From contig OY804579.1 of NCBI GenBank assembly GCA_963680875.1, forward strand, positions 13,221,506 through 13,285,505: DNA of 64,000 bases, given 5' to 3'. Positions 45,985-59,194 of the stretch are shown piece after piece; the stretch's first letter is position 1; each line of letters opens with the position of its first letter. Under the pieces are notes generated by a model. That model searched no databases. It was not told the origin of the DNA and saw only the letters and a list, made by a program, of their open reading frames with translations. This DNA comes from Bathymodiolus brooksi. Its lineage: Eukaryota > Mollusca > Bivalvia > Mytilida > Modiolidae. A program made the position numbers and the translations under genes.

Positions 45985-47650
45985 TCAAATGACATATGAA
46001 CTCCTTTCTAAAAAGTTACACATACAAGAGACATATGTCCTCATTTCTAAAAAGTTACATATACAAGAGACATATGCACTCCTTCCTGAAAAGTTACACA
46101 TACAAGTGACACATATGCTCCTTTCTTAAAAGTTACACATACAAGTGACACATGTGCTCCTTCCTGAAAAGTTACACATACAAGTGACACATGTGCTCCT
46201 TCCTGAAAAGTTACACATACAAGTGACACATATGCTCCTTTCTTAAAAGTTACACAAACAAGTGACACATGTGCTCCTTCCTGAAAAGTTACACATACAA
46301 GTGATACATGTGCTTACACATACAAGTGACACATGTGCTCATTTCTAAAATGTGACACATGTGCTCCTTTCTTAAAAGTAACTCATACAAGTGACACATG
46401 TGCTTCTTCCTGAAAAGTTACACATACAAGTGACACATGTGCTCCTTTCTGAAAAGTAACTAAAACAAGTGACATATGTGCTCCTTTCTTAAAAGTTACA
46501 CATACAAGTGCTCCTTCCTGAAAAGTTACACATACAAGTGACACATGTGCTCCTTTCTTAAAAGTTACACACACAAGTGACACATGTGCTCATTTCTAAA
46601 AAGTTACACACAAGTGACACATGTGCTCCTTCCTGAAAAGTTACACATGCAAGTGACACATGTGCTCCTTTCTTAAAAGTTACACATACAAGTGACATAT
46701 GTGATCATTTCTTGAAAGTTAAACACACAAGTGACACATGTGCTCCTTCCTGAAAAGTTATACATGTGCTCCTTTCTTAAAAGTAACAAACAAGTGACAT
46801 ATGTGCTCCTTTCTTAAAAGTTACATATACAAGTGACACATGTGCTCCTGCCTGAAAAGTTACACATGTGCTCATTTCTAAAAAGTTACACATACAAGTG
46901 ACACATGTGCTTACACATACAAGTGACACGTGCTCCTTTCTAAAAAGTTACACATACAAGTGACACATGTGTTTCTTCCTGAAAAGCTACACATGTGCTC
47001 ATTTCTTAAAAAGTTACACATGTGCTCCTTTCTCAAAAGTGACACAAACAAGTGACACATGTGTTCCTTCCTGAAAAGTTACACATACAAGTGATATATG
47101 TGCTCATTTCTTAAAAGTTACACATGTGCTCCTTTCTTAAAAGTTACACATACAAGTGACACATGTGTTCCTTCCAGAAAAGTTACACATACAAGTGACA
47201 TATGTGCTCATTTCTAAAAAGTTACACATACAAGTGACACATGTGCTCCTTTCTTAAAAGTTACACATACAAGTGACACATGTGCTTCTTCCTGAAAAGT
47301 TACACATACAAGTGACATATGTGCTCCTTTCTTAAAAGTTACACATAAAAGTGACATATGTGCTCATTTCTAAAAAGTTACACAAACAAGTGACATATGT
47401 AATCATTTCTAAAAAGTTACACATACAAGTGACTCATGTGCTCCTTTCTTAAAAGTTACACATACAAGTGACACATGTGATCATTTCTAAAAAGTTACAC
47501 ATACAAGTGACATATGTGCTCCTTTCTGAAAAGTAACTCATACAAGTGACACATGTGCTCCTTCCTGAAAAGTTACACATACAAGTGACACATGTGCTCC
47601 TTCCTGAAAAGTTACACATACAAGTGACACATGTGCTCCTTTCTGAAAAG
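45985..47650. repeat. 39-bp minisatellite in Rab intron
   Basis: About 40 units (ttcctgaaaagttacacata, caagtgacacatgtgctcc). Two main forms (ttcctg and tttctta) are intermixed, and many units are shortened. 39 bp is 13 codons, so minus-strand ORFs reading VSLVCVTFQEGAH over and over appear; I do not regard them as genes. Confidence 0.93.
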
Positions 47651-47765
47651 ATGACATAAAATCCCTGTAAGTCCATTCTGTTACACAGATGACTTAAAAA
47701 TCCCTACATTTGCACTCTGTTAAACAGATGACTTAAAATCCTGAAAAGTCCACTCTGTTATGCAA
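47651..47765. repeat. ~53-bp repeat, three units
   Basis: The units share gatgacttaaaatccctg..agtccactctgttacacaga. They adjoin the 39-bp array and probably share its instability. Confidence 0.65.
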
Positions 47766-49520
47766 GAGATACAGATATATTTTAAAGTGATCAACAACCT
47801 ATTAATTATACAAAAGAAATGTTTTAGCATATTAATAAATAATTTAAAATGTAAATTGAAACATTCTAAAAATCAATGGATGTTACTTCTTAGAAATCAG
47901 CAATATTAACATGTAAATCATGAAATTTAAACATTAAAGAACAAATATTAAAGTACTTTATTGTATGAAATGAAAGTAGTTTATTTCCAAAAATAAAAAA
48001 CTTAACGATATTTGACAATTTTCTTTAATAGCATTCTGCTATAATGCAGTCTCTTTATCTGATAACAGTTTAGTATTTTACAGGAGAGTGTTGTAAGAGC
48101 AATGTATTCAGCTTCCATACTGCAATAATACACTGAATTTAAATGGTCATGATTTAAATTCACATCACATGTTCTTCTTCAAGTATTCATTATTGTAAAG
48201 TGTTAATTGAAATGGTTTAAAACATTTCCTGCAGAAATGTGAAGAAAATACAAATATTGAGTGAAACAAGCTTCATTGCAATTCATTTCATGATTTAATA
48301 GTAGTTGTGAACACAAAACTAGAGGTCCACATGGGTCTGTGTCGCTCACCAGATAAAGGTAGATTTATGGCACTATTGGTTATCCTAAGATTTGTTAAAT
48401 TATGATCACCCAGGACATTCATTAGTATAACCAAGAGTTACGTCCGCAAAGCTTAAAATACAATACAGTTATCTGCATTCTAATCCAAAACTAACATAAA
48501 AATGTATTCTTGCATTTCTCTGGGTCTAAAAATCACACAAAACTAAATAACATGACCTCATATGAAGACTTCCAGTTTAAAACGTAAAAATCAGACGTTT
48601 TTTTTACTTTGTGTACGCTTCAATTTATCTAAAATAAGTTTGTAAGGTTGTGATTTTAATTAGTTTTGTGCATTGTTGTAAATATGACATGTAGGACTTC
48701 ATGTTTTCAAGATGGCAGATACTTACAACCCCTTAGTTACGACTTGTAGATTGAGAATTTTACGTAGAATGGTAAAACCAATCAAATCCGACGATACAAA
48801 CAAATTGCATTATAATTTAATCTCATTTATCATACTACTATGTTTAACAATTAGTAAATAAAATGTAAAAGAAGATAATTTTGTTTCCAGTCTTTACCTT
48901 TTATCTTAAAATAACGTACGATCTTAGGTTTCCAGGAGTTTGTACTGACCACATGGTCATCATCATTTATAAAAAAAAACAGTATTCAGTTACATGGTAA
49001 TGAGTAAAGGGTCATTTATGTAAAGTTAAATGGCTTCTTGGACATGAAGACCACTGGGGAGTATTTTTCAGTCACTCTATAAGACAAATAACATTTACGT
49101 AGCTTCATTAAGGAAATTTTCTTGCTATATTTACATAAACTCAACAGAAAGTTTTTCACATCTAACAGATTGATTATTTATAATATGAATAATTCCAGTT
49201 TCTCATTTTTTTGGGGGATAAAATGTCAGAAATGCGGATGTAATGAACAAGAAAGACTGTCAATATGCCAGATATTATGTATGGGATTTTCATGAAAGAG
49301 TTGACAAATCTGATGTTCCTCGTCTCAAAACCTCTCATTCAAACATTTTTGCTCAAACCACTGCTTTTCCACAGCCTATTGGGGCTCTCTCAGTTTCTCC
49401 GTCTCCTATCTCCAAGACTCCCTCACATGTCTATTTTGCTATAAATCACCTCTCTCCTCTGCCCATAATCTCCCCAATCTTTCCTAGACCCCCCTGATCA
49501 AGATGATATATTCTGTACAG
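47766..49520. other. Rab intron, no gene recognised
   Basis: AT-rich. 48318-48350 (aactagaggtccacatgggt, ctgtgtcgctcaccag) looks like the start of a dispersed mollusc repeat. The plus ORF at 49243-49497 has low-complexity Ser/Pro content and no start context, and I do not call it. Confidence 0.45.
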
Positions 49521-49521
49521 C

Positions 49522-49562
49522 ATACTTACTCTAATATTATCAATACTGGCCTTGTCCCCCCT
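49522..49562 (-). pseudogene. Partial duplicate of the adjacent Rab exon end and donor
   Basis: The segment tgtacagcatacttactcta, atattatcaatactggcctt, gtccccc repeats the last ~26 bases of exon 49594-49646 together with its gtaagt donor and intron start. On the minus strand it reads DKASIDNIR followed by gtaagt. It lacks the exon's acceptor half, so it is not a full exon. It is a tandem duplication of about 63 bp that leaves a second, competing donor site 63 bp downstream of the real one. Confidence 0.75.
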
Positions 49563-49593
49563 GATAAATATGGTATATTTACAGCATACTTAC

Positions 49594-49646
49594 TCTAATA
49601 TTATCAAAGCTGGCCTTGTTAGTGACATCATACAACAACAACAAAG
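49594..49646 (-). CDS. Rab26/37: Rab26/Rab37-family GTPase, exon after switch II
   Basis: This 53-bp exon has acceptor gtatatttcag and donor gtaagt (49593-49588). The first two bases CT complete a split Ala codon begun by G in either switch II exon (phase 1). It encodes LLLLYDVTNKASFDNIR, a hydrophobic beta strand plus the Rab-family YDVTN segment. The sequence is typical of Rab26/Rab37. A partial duplicate of its 3' end lies just downstream. Confidence 0.92.
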
Positions 49647-49877
49647 CTGAAATATACACACAGTAATTACTAATTAACTTTAAACATAAAACCATAGCCT
49701 GTAACTTATTATCTATCTGTTTTCTCATTACGATCCTACTTAAATCTATCAGGCTTGATTCCAAGGGAACTCCAGTCCTGGAATAGAAATAAGGCTTAGT
49801 TTCTCTTTTGTGAGGTACACATTCTACAAAGGGGCAATTCATTGGTTATCATGCTCCCAAAATTTGTAAAATATTTT

Positions 49878-50560
49878 GGCTTTAAGCGTACTTGATGAAG
49901 GTTATTGAGCGTACCTGATGAAGGTTATTGAGCATACCTGATGAAGGTTATTCAAGAAATGTGTCGTGCGCACTAAATTAGATATCTACGTTTTTATTGC
50001 AGGAAATATCAAACAACAGGTAATGGAAAATAAATGAAACAAGTTATCATACGACATAGGGTAAAAATCCTATTTTCCGTCATATCAAGTCCAATAACTC
50101 TGGAACGGCAAAAGTGAAAATCGTCAAAAATGAAAGGGATCCTCCTCTCTTCACCAGTAAACAGCTGATAAAAGATTCTAAGAAACACAACTCAAGTTAT
50201 CGTACGACATAGGATTTGTCTACAGACAGACGGACGGATGGACAGACATGGTGAAACCAGTATACCCCCCTACAACTTTGTTGCGGGGGGTATAATGACA
50301 CAACCTGTGAAGGTAAAAGACAGCCACTCTAATAAACATGGTTCCCTCTACAAATAAAGGAGAATCATTTTTAATGACAAAATCATACATAATAGAGGAA
50401 CCTTTCTTTTTTCATTGTGAAAATGTTTTATCATTAAAAAAAAAAAATTATCAATGGAAAGTTAAGTATCTTTAGATTTTGAGCGTACCTGATGAAAGTT
50501 ATTCCAGAAACGTGTCGCGCACACTTTTTAATAATTTGATATCTACGTTTTTATTATAAT
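49878..50560. repeat. Direct repeats flanking ~500 bp, with ribozyme-like core
   Basis: Gagcgtacctgatgaaggtt, attc..agaaatgtgtcgtg, cgcac, then gatatctacgtttttatt occurs at about 49905-50000. The same string recurs at 50484-50558; the first copy has two extra cctgatgaaggttattgagc units in front. The left copy carries on into gcaggaaatatcaaacaaca. The segment between includes gacagacggacggatggaca at 50222-50245 and ggggggtataatga at 50283. The whole may be one retro- or DNA element with repeated ends. Confidence 0.5.
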
Positions 50561-50569
50561 ACCAATAAA

Positions 50570-52700
50570 AAAAATAAAATGAAAATATTGATTTATACAA
50601 ATATTAAAACTAAATATATTAAATATTAGAATGTATATGCTTTATATATTTAGGTACTGAATAAACTGTAATAAAATTTATATATATATAATATATATAT
50701 ATATATAGTTACAGGTAAATTGTATATACTGTACTAATAGTTACATGACATATATCAAGGTAAATACAGGTAACAAAGAAATAATTTCAAATAGACGTAC
50801 ATGTATAATATAGAAAAGACTATTTTTCATGTATAAAATATTAACATGAAATGGCACTCACACCTTTTAAAATCAACGAGACTTAATTGTGTGAAATTTC
50901 ATTCTTATAATACTACTACTCTATCTAATGTAGCAAGTCAACACTATAATCGATGCTAGAAATAATACAGTAAATTGTAAAAACTGACTAGGAGCTACAG
51001 GCTCTATTTCTATTTTTTTTCTTTACTGAAAATTAATAGAATCAGATGGCTAATGGAACCATTCAATGCAATTTTTTCGAAAATAAATCATTCTTTATCG
51101 CTGATTTTTTTTGTTACAAAAATTATAAAATATTAACTTCTCTTAATATTGTTGTTTCTGGTGATTTATTGATATAGAAAATTGACAATACTACTGGCAG
51201 TAAATCATTTATTACAATTTTGGTGAAAATAAATCATTGTTGCCAATTGTTTGAAAAGAATTTTATTTGCTATAAAAAATCTAAAATTTTAAGCTACTCT
51301 TAAAATCTTCTCTTAATTATTGATGTTTCTGATAATTTACTGACAGAAAATGAATACTACTGCTAAATTACTAAAATCTGAGAAAAATGGAGTAAATTTA
51401 CAAATTTCATAGATCTTAAGACATTCTATATATTGCTATTCATTAACATAAACACTACACATTTTTGAATAGATACAGTACGGTAGTGTCACATATGTTC
51501 ATGAAAATAAGAGTATTCAACGTGAATGCAGTAAAACTAGAAACCTGGAAATTCTCTTCAATGTCTACATTGTTTCTATGAAACTTCATTAAAATAATAA
51601 TGTTGTTTTAATTATAAAAGCTTTGTCGTTCACTAGTTGTGACCTTTGTTTTTGTTCACACAAATCAGCAGAACATGTGAAGTACATCACATAATGTCGT
51701 GGATATAGTTTGTTCTTTTTTATTTTGACCGGGAATCACATGATTTTGTTACCAGAAAATGGCGAGGCCAGAACATATAATTAAAGAATAAATCTGACCT
51801 TTCTAGAAACGACCAGATTCATACTGCAGGTTAGTGTACTAGAGAAATCATCAAGTTGTTAAAATATGGTATATTAAGACAGTTTCATGTGACAAAATTA
51901 AATGGGGAATAAAATTAAAAATTAAAATATAGAACATACAAATTTGAAATATTAAAAATGGTAAATCTATTGTACATTGTAATATAATATATCTATGCCA
52001 AAAATGGAATTAAAATATAAGAATGAATTTTTACGTAACAACAACCATGCTAAAATCAAAACAGAAATATCTGGTTTACAATAAAACTAACAGTTTTGTC
52101 CATTTTTATTAAACACCCATGTGCAACAAATACCCAGAATAAAATAGCAGACATTTTTTGGGAATGAAACTAAAAACTTATTTTTAAAAATATCAGCCAT
52201 GCAACTAACTATACAATTATAAAAATAAATGTTGTTTAAAACATGACATCCAACTGCCGTCATCTGTTTCTATGATTTTTCTATCAGATTTTGGAATTTT
52301 TCTGACAGTTTGGAGTTAGGACTATGGTGTATAAAATGCCACTTTCAAGTGAAATATATTGAAATTGAAAAAGGCAATATAATTTCATGCATATTTTAAC
52401 ATATTCATAATTCTAATGTTTCCCTGGACAAGTGACCCCACATAAAATATCATTATGTGCAGCTGGCATCCATGGGTTGTCTCACATAGAAAAGCTTCAT
52501 TCATGGAAGAATTTGTCTTCTTTCTCTTAGAATTCTTAAAATTTAAAGCAAACTGTATGGTGTAACTACAGAAGAGTTTATTATTGGCTTGATATTATTT
52601 CTGAGCATAATATTAATTTTGGAATTTTGCATTTCCTGTTCCATTTTTGTTGGTCTGTGTCAATACTTGTGTAAAAGAGCAGACATACAAAATGGCTGGT
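50570..52700. other. AT-rich Rab intron with TA microsatellite
   Basis: A (TA)n run lies at about 50680-50707. 51090-51400 has two loosely similar ~170-bp segments (aaaataaatcattctttatc/aaaataaatcattgttgcca, then ttgatgtttctg). A SINE scrap (gactatggtgtataaaatgc, cactttcaag) is at 52319-52350. No exon was found. Confidence 0.5.
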
Positions 52701-52734
52701 AATTACTAACTAAGACAAATATCTCTATATAGAT

Positions 52735-53495
52735 ATAACAAGATGAACTGTGAGCTAATGCGCTCACTTATGATACCGCCGCTCTTCGGCAAACAGGAAG
52801 TAGGAATCTGACAGGTCAAAAAACGCTTCCCACGATATGGGGTACATATATGAAGCTTGTGACCAAATATCAGATTTCTGCCATCAATAGTTGCTGAGAA
52901 AAATGCGACTAAAAATGGGCATATACAAAATGTATGTTCAATGTGTATAAAAATCAACAAAGTCGGCAAACAGGAAGTAGAAATCTGATGGATCCAAAAA
53001 CGATATGGGGTACCTATATGAAGCTTGTGACCAAATTTCAGATCTCTGCCATTAATAGTTGCTGAGAAAAATGTGCATATATGTTCAATGTGTATGAAAA
53101 CCAACTAAGTCGGCAAACAGGAAGTAGGAATCTGACGGGTCCAAAAACACTTCCCACAATATGGCATATCTATATGAAGCTTGTGACCAAATATCAGATT
53201 TCTGCCATCAATAGTTGCTGAGAAAAATGCGACGAAAAATTAGCATATATGTTCAATGTGTATAAAAACCAACTAAGTCGGCAAACAGGAAGTAGGAATC
53301 TGACGGATCCAAAAACGCTACCCACAATATGGCATACATATATGACGCTTGTGACCAAATATCAGATTTCTGCCATCAACAGTTACTGAGAAAAATGCGA
53401 CGAAAAATATCTTGGACGGACAGAAGGATGGAAGGACAGACGGACAGAGGTAAAACAGTATAACCCCCTCCACCTTCGGGGAGCGGGGGTATAAT
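52735..53495 (-). mobile_element. Dispersed-repeat element with 168-bp internal repeats
   Basis: Starts gatgaactgtgagctaatgc, gctcacttatgataccgccg and ends agacggacagaggtaaaaca, gtataaccccctccaccttc, ggggagcgggggtataat. Between lie about four units of roughly 168 bp beginning cggcaaacaggaagtaggaa, tctgacgggtccaaaaacgc and containing ccaaatatcagatttctgcc. The same termini style is seen at 50222-50290. It is probably a non-autonomous element; the class was not determined and no coding was seen. Confidence 0.65.
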
Positions 53496-53519
53496 ATTTG
53501 TGAATCAGTTCTATGAAGG

Positions 53520-54262
53520 AAGTAAAGAGTATCCATGGTAACATACATAGCTGGTAAACCTCTAAACTGAGGAAGGACATCACTATACACATAGCACCCC
53601 AAGCTAGATATCATATTCCTCACTGAATGGTGAACTTCTGAACTGAGTAAGGATATCATTACAAGTACATATCACCCCAAGTTAGATATCATATTCCTCA
53701 CTGAATAGTAAACTTCTGAACTGAGTAAGGATATCATTACAAGTACATATCACCCCAAGTTAGATATCATATTCCTCACTGAATAGTAAACCTCTGAACT
53801 GAGTAAGGATATCATTACAAGTACATATCACCCCAAGTTAGATATCATATTCCTCACTGAATAGTAAACCTCTGAACTGAGTAAGGATATCATTACAAGT
53901 ACATATCACCCCAAGTTAGATATCATATTCCTCACTGAATGGTGAACCTCTGAACTGAGTAAGGATATCATTACAAGTACATATCACCCCAAGCTAGATA
54001 TCATATTCCTCACTGAATGGTGAACCTCTGAACTGAGTAAGAATATCACTACAAGTACATATCACCCCAAGTTAGATATCATATTCCTCACTGAATGGTG
54101 AACCTCTGAACTGAGTAAGAATATCACTACAAGTACATATCACCCCAAGTTAGATATCATATTCCTCACTGAATGGTAAACCTCTGAACTGAGTAAGGAT
54201 ATCATTACAAGTACATATCACCCCAAGTTAGATATCATATTCCTCACTGAATAGTAAACCTC
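53520..54262. repeat. 78-bp minisatellite in Rab intron
   Basis: About nine units (aactgagtaaggatatcatt, acaagtacatatcaccccaa, gttagatatcatattcctca, ctgaatagtaaacctctg). The first two units are more divergent. Confidence 0.92.
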
Positions 54263-55332
<1,070 letters not shown>

Positions 55333-55509
55333 TCAAGGTCATCATTATATGACAGTTGCTATGGAAACAATTGCCTGTTGATGTGAAATCTTCCATTTTT
55401 GAATAATTTATCAGTTTTCAGCTGAAAGTATAAATTTAAGATGTACATATATTTAGGTTATAATGACAACAAATTTCTACGGAAACAAGAATAATGGTTT
55501 CCATGGTTA

Positions 55510-55608
<99 letters not shown>

Positions 55609-55611
55609 CTA

Positions 55612-55725
55612 CCTGTATAATTATATTATACTACCTGTATAATTATATTATATTACCTGAATAATTATATTATACTACCTGCATAATCATATTATACTAC
55701 CTGTATAATTATATTATACTACCTG
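55612..55725. repeat. ~22-bp tandem repeat
   Basis: Five to six units of actacctgtataattatatta, t, just upstream (in gene direction) of exon 55515-55581. Highly AT-rich. Confidence 0.8.
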
Positions 55726-55784
55726 TAATAATATTCTTGCATGATGCAAATCAGTTTTTTGAAGTTTTCAAATCAAAATATACA

Positions 55785-56353
55785 CTTCTACAAAAGTTAA
55801 GAGCCACCCAGCATTTTTATCAAAATTGTTTTTTTTCTTTTTTTAAGGATGAAAGAAGCTGAACCCGAAATGCTTTTTTGGTAATATTTCATTATGGATT
55901 AGATCACAGGCTAAAAGTTGAGTTGTATTTGAAGCTAAGCTGATTATGAAATCAAATTGTTGGTTATTACAAATGGAAAAAAGGGAGATAACATACGACA
56001 TTTTAAAACTTCAAAAAAGTTTTATTTGGTTGTTTTTCAACAATTCATTCCACGAACTAGGTGATGAAGCCTGTCTTTTGGGAATGGCAACCAATTCTTA
56101 CAGAATTGCATTCAGAATTCAGCAATATTTTGATATTATGGATTACGTTGATTCACTTTACGGCCAATAAAATCCCATGTGTGCACGATTAGGTTCATAT
56201 CAGAGGAAATGGCAGGCCATTGAAATGGGTCAATCACCTCTTGCTGTCTGAATTCTCTTATAATGTAAGCTCTGTGCAGTGTGGCGTTATCGTCCATAAA
56301 GAATGGCCTGTCAGCCAATGGATGATTATCAAAATCGGGGACAATTTGTGCAT
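55785..56353 (-). pseudogene. Tc1/mariner transposase, C-terminal remnant
   Basis: The minus strand from 56353 reads AQIVPDFDNHPLADRPFFMD, then DNATLHRAYIIREFRQQEVI and DPFQWPAISSDMNLIVHTWD, FIGRKVNQRNP. This is the DDE domain end of a Tc1/mariner transposase. The second catalytic Asp is in MDDN. In the usual SPDLNPIEH block the catalytic Glu is replaced by Val (MNLIVH), so it is dead. After a stop at 56136-56138 decayed homology continues (QNIAEF, FCKNWLPFP) to about 55990. A terminal-repeat-like segment ctacaaaagttaagagccac is at 55787-55806. The N-terminal DNA-binding part and first Asp are missing; its place is taken by the 42-bp minisatellite. Confidence 0.8.
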
Positions 56354-56354
56354 A

Positions 56355-57310
56355 ACCAGAGTTGACCAAATAGAAATGTGAAGATAAACAGCAGCAACCA
56401 GAGATAACCACATAGAAATGTGAAGAAAAACAGCTGTAACCAGAGTTAACCAAATAGAAATGTGAAGAAAAACAGCTGTAACCAGAGTTAACCAAATAGA
56501 AATGTGAAGAAAAACAGCTGTAACCAGAGTTAACCAAATAGAAATGTGAAGAAAAACAGCTGTAACCAGAGTTAACCACATAGAAATGTGAAGAAAACAG
56601 CTGTAACCAGAGATAACCAAATAGAAATGTGAAGAAAAACAGCTGTAACCAGAGTTAACCACATAGAAATGTGAAGAAAACAGCTGTAACCAGAGATAAC
56701 CAAATAGAAATATGAAGAAAAACAGCTGTAACCAGAGTTAACCAAATACAAATGTGAAGAAAAACAGCTGTAACCAGAGTTAACCAAATAGAAATGTGAA
56801 GAAAAACAGCTGTAACCAGAGTTAACCACAAAGAAATGTGAAGAAAACAGCTGTAACCAGAGATAACCAAATAGAAATGTGAAGAAAAACAGCTGTAACC
56901 AGAGTTAACCACATAGAAATGTGAAGAAAACAGCTGTAACCAGAGATAACCAAATAGAAATGTGAAGAAAAACAGCTGTAACCAGAGTTAACCACATAGA
57001 AATGTGAAGATAAACAGCTGTAACCAAAGTTAACCAAATAGAAATGTGAAGAAAAACAGCTGTAACCAGAGTTAACCAAATAGAAATGTGAAGAAAAACA
57101 GCTGTAACCAGAGTTAACCAAATAGAAATGTGAAGAAAACAGCTGTAACCAGAGTTAACCACATAGAAATGTGAAGAAAAACAGTTGTAACCAGAATTGA
57201 CCACATAGAAATGTGAAATAAAACAGCTGTAACCAGAGTTAACCACATAGAAATGTGAAGATAAACAGCTGTAACCAGAAATAACCACATAGAAATGTGA
57301 AGAAAGCTAG
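56355..57310. repeat. 42-bp minisatellite next to the transposase remnant
   Basis: About 22 units (gttaaccaaatagaaatgtg, aagaaaaacagctgtaacca, ga), with 41-bp variants (one fewer a). 42 bp is 14 codons, so minus-strand frames reading LVNSGYSCFSSHFY repeat and fuse to the transposase remnant. This is a chance fusion, not a gene. The array abuts the transposase at a shared gttgaccaaatag/ggttatgc junction. Confidence 0.93.
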
Positions 57311-57389
57311 CTGTACATGTAGAAACTAATGAACGATTTGTTTAAAACAAACAAATAGATAATAGTAATTGTTTGTTTGGTTTATTTGA

Positions 57390-57645
57390 TTGATGGTATT
57401 ACTATTTAACGCCACTTTCAACAATATTTCAGTTATATCGTGGCGGTCAGTTGTATTGGTAGAGGAAAGCAGATAGAGGGCCCTGGAGAAAACCACCAAC
57501 CTGTCGCAAGTCACTGACAAACTTTATCACATAATGTTGTACACCTCGCCCTGATCGAGATTCGAACTCACAACATCAGTGGTGATAGGCACTGATTGCA
57601 TAGGTAGTTGTAAATCCAACTACCATATGATCACAGTCCCTCAAT
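57390..57645 (-). mobile_element. tRNA-derived SINE, family 1
   Basis: This copy has the plus-strand blocks tatttaacgccactttcaac, aatatttcagttatatcgtg, gcggtcagttgtattggtag, cctgtcgcaagtcactgaca, gattcgaactcacaacatca and gtagttgtaaatccaactac. It is full length or nearly so. Confidence 0.75.
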
Positions 57646-57649
57646 AGTA

Positions 57650-58150
57650 ATTGTTATTACAGACAGACAGACAATGTGATACCACAATACCTGCCCCAAA
57701 GACAGAGTATAAAGTCAAACAAGAAATTGGCTAATCATGTATTACATTTCATATCACTAACTGTAAAAAATCTCCTGATCTATGTAACAGATACTGATAT
57801 ACAAAAACATTAAGATGAAGTTGATGAGAGTCATTTACACTGAATGTTAAGTTATATATACCACGGGAGACATCATTTCTTATCTATATTACTTGTAAAG
57901 TGCAGTGAACCATACGGTCACAATGATATTTCATCAAGAATGAGATTAGACAGCTTGTAAAAGGGATTATGGATGTCCATTTGATGTCAATAAGAAAGCC
58001 TTAAAATTCTTACCCCATTAACCATGTGTTACCCATGAAATAAATGATGTCTAGAATTGATGACTACAGTTCATTACTACTATTAGCTACAGTATATAGT
58101 CAACCTATACTGAATAACCAGGGCTTTCAATATTTTTCAATCATACCAGT
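57650..58150. other. Stretch with no recognised feature
   Basis: Unique-looking AT-rich DNA; no exon, repeat or RNA gene seen. Confidence 0.4.
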
Positions 58151-58325
58151 AGTCAAACCTGTATTAAGAGGTTACCTTTGGGAAAAAGAAAAATTGGCCT
58201 TATAAGACAGGTGACCTCTTAAAAGAGGTTCAATTTATAAAAAAAATTATGACAGGACAGGAAAAAGGAGACTTTTTAATACAGGTGACTGCTTAATAGA
58301 GGTGACCGCATGGGCAGGTTTGACT
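58151..58325. mobile_element. 175-bp MITE-like element
   Basis: It is bounded by an exact 11-bp inverted repeat, agtcaaacctg (58151-58161) and caggtttgact (58315-58325). Inside, aagaggttacc, ggtgacctcttaaaagaggt and aatagaggtgacc repeat. It is short with no coding capacity. The target duplication is not clear. Confidence 0.6.
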
Positions 58326-58329
58326 TGGT

Positions 58330-59190
58330 TCTAATAATAAAACCCTAAATGCTCGCTTACTCGCAAGGGTTATAACGGGATGCCATTACACGTAATGGAG
58401 CAGCCGCCGAGATTTTTTGCACTCGCTTACAGATTTTCTGACGCCTGCATTTATCAATACTAAGACATAACCTTTCCTTTTGTCCATTATTATAACAAGT
58501 TTTTATCACCTACCAGTATTTTAGAATGTAATGCCCACAAAATAAAAATCCATGTTTACTTAACTCTCTGAACATTTTGAATTTCGTCATTTCCGGCCTC
58601 ACTATTTGGAAGTCGATACCATATTTGGAGATTTGAGGCGTGTAGTAAGAAATACCATATTTAGAAAAGCTCTGCCTTCCGTAGTTTCCGGTTATGGAAA
58701 ACGATCGATAAATTTGAACAAGGTTGTTGCTACCTTTGAAAAGCATATATTTCTCAGCCAAACCGATTTAGCAAGGACTGGGATCATCAGTAATAGATAT
58801 AATGAATTTTTGAAGCGTAAATAGTGAGTTTTTATGTTTCAACTGCAACTTTTTATTTGCTCCATTGTGACGAATGGGACCGCGTTGTAGCTCTGCCGAG
58901 ACACAAGTTTGTCACAGGAGCTACATTATTGCAGCTAGGTTTGACTATACTTCACTATTTACTCTTTTTTAATTAAAATTTGGACAATTTTCATGAGCAT
59001 CTTATACAAAACTTTTTAAAATCAGGAGGTACAAAAGACCATATTAGACAGGTAAAAGTATCTGGTACCGCCCGTTATTGAAAGGCCTGAATAACATATG
59101 ACAATAGCCCTGAATGAGAATTTAAATATATGATACTTATTATACTTTTCTAGAAGATAATTTAATAAAATTTATGCTTACAAAATGTAA
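58330..59190. other. Stretch with no recognised gene
   Basis: It contains a less AT-rich patch at 58350-58440 and overlapping ORFs on both strands at 58510-58824 that I cannot relate to any protein. Repeated gtttgactt phrases near 58940 suggest old transposon debris. Confidence 0.4.
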
Positions 59191-59194
59191 TACT

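Noticed and set aside
46047..47676. Minus-strand ORFs of repeated VSLVCVTFQEGAH-type peptides
   Set aside because: Open only because the 39-bp unit is a multiple of three. They lie within an intron, have degenerate units and no splice or start context.
49243..49497. 84-codon Ser/Pro-rich plus-strand ORF
   Set aside because: Low-complexity, inside a Rab intron on the opposite strand, no homology recognised.
56136..57288. Minus-strand ORFs of repeated LVNSGYSCFSSHFY peptides fused to a transposase end
   Set aside because: By-product of a 42-bp repeat abutting a dead Tc1 remnant whose catalytic Glu is replaced by Val.
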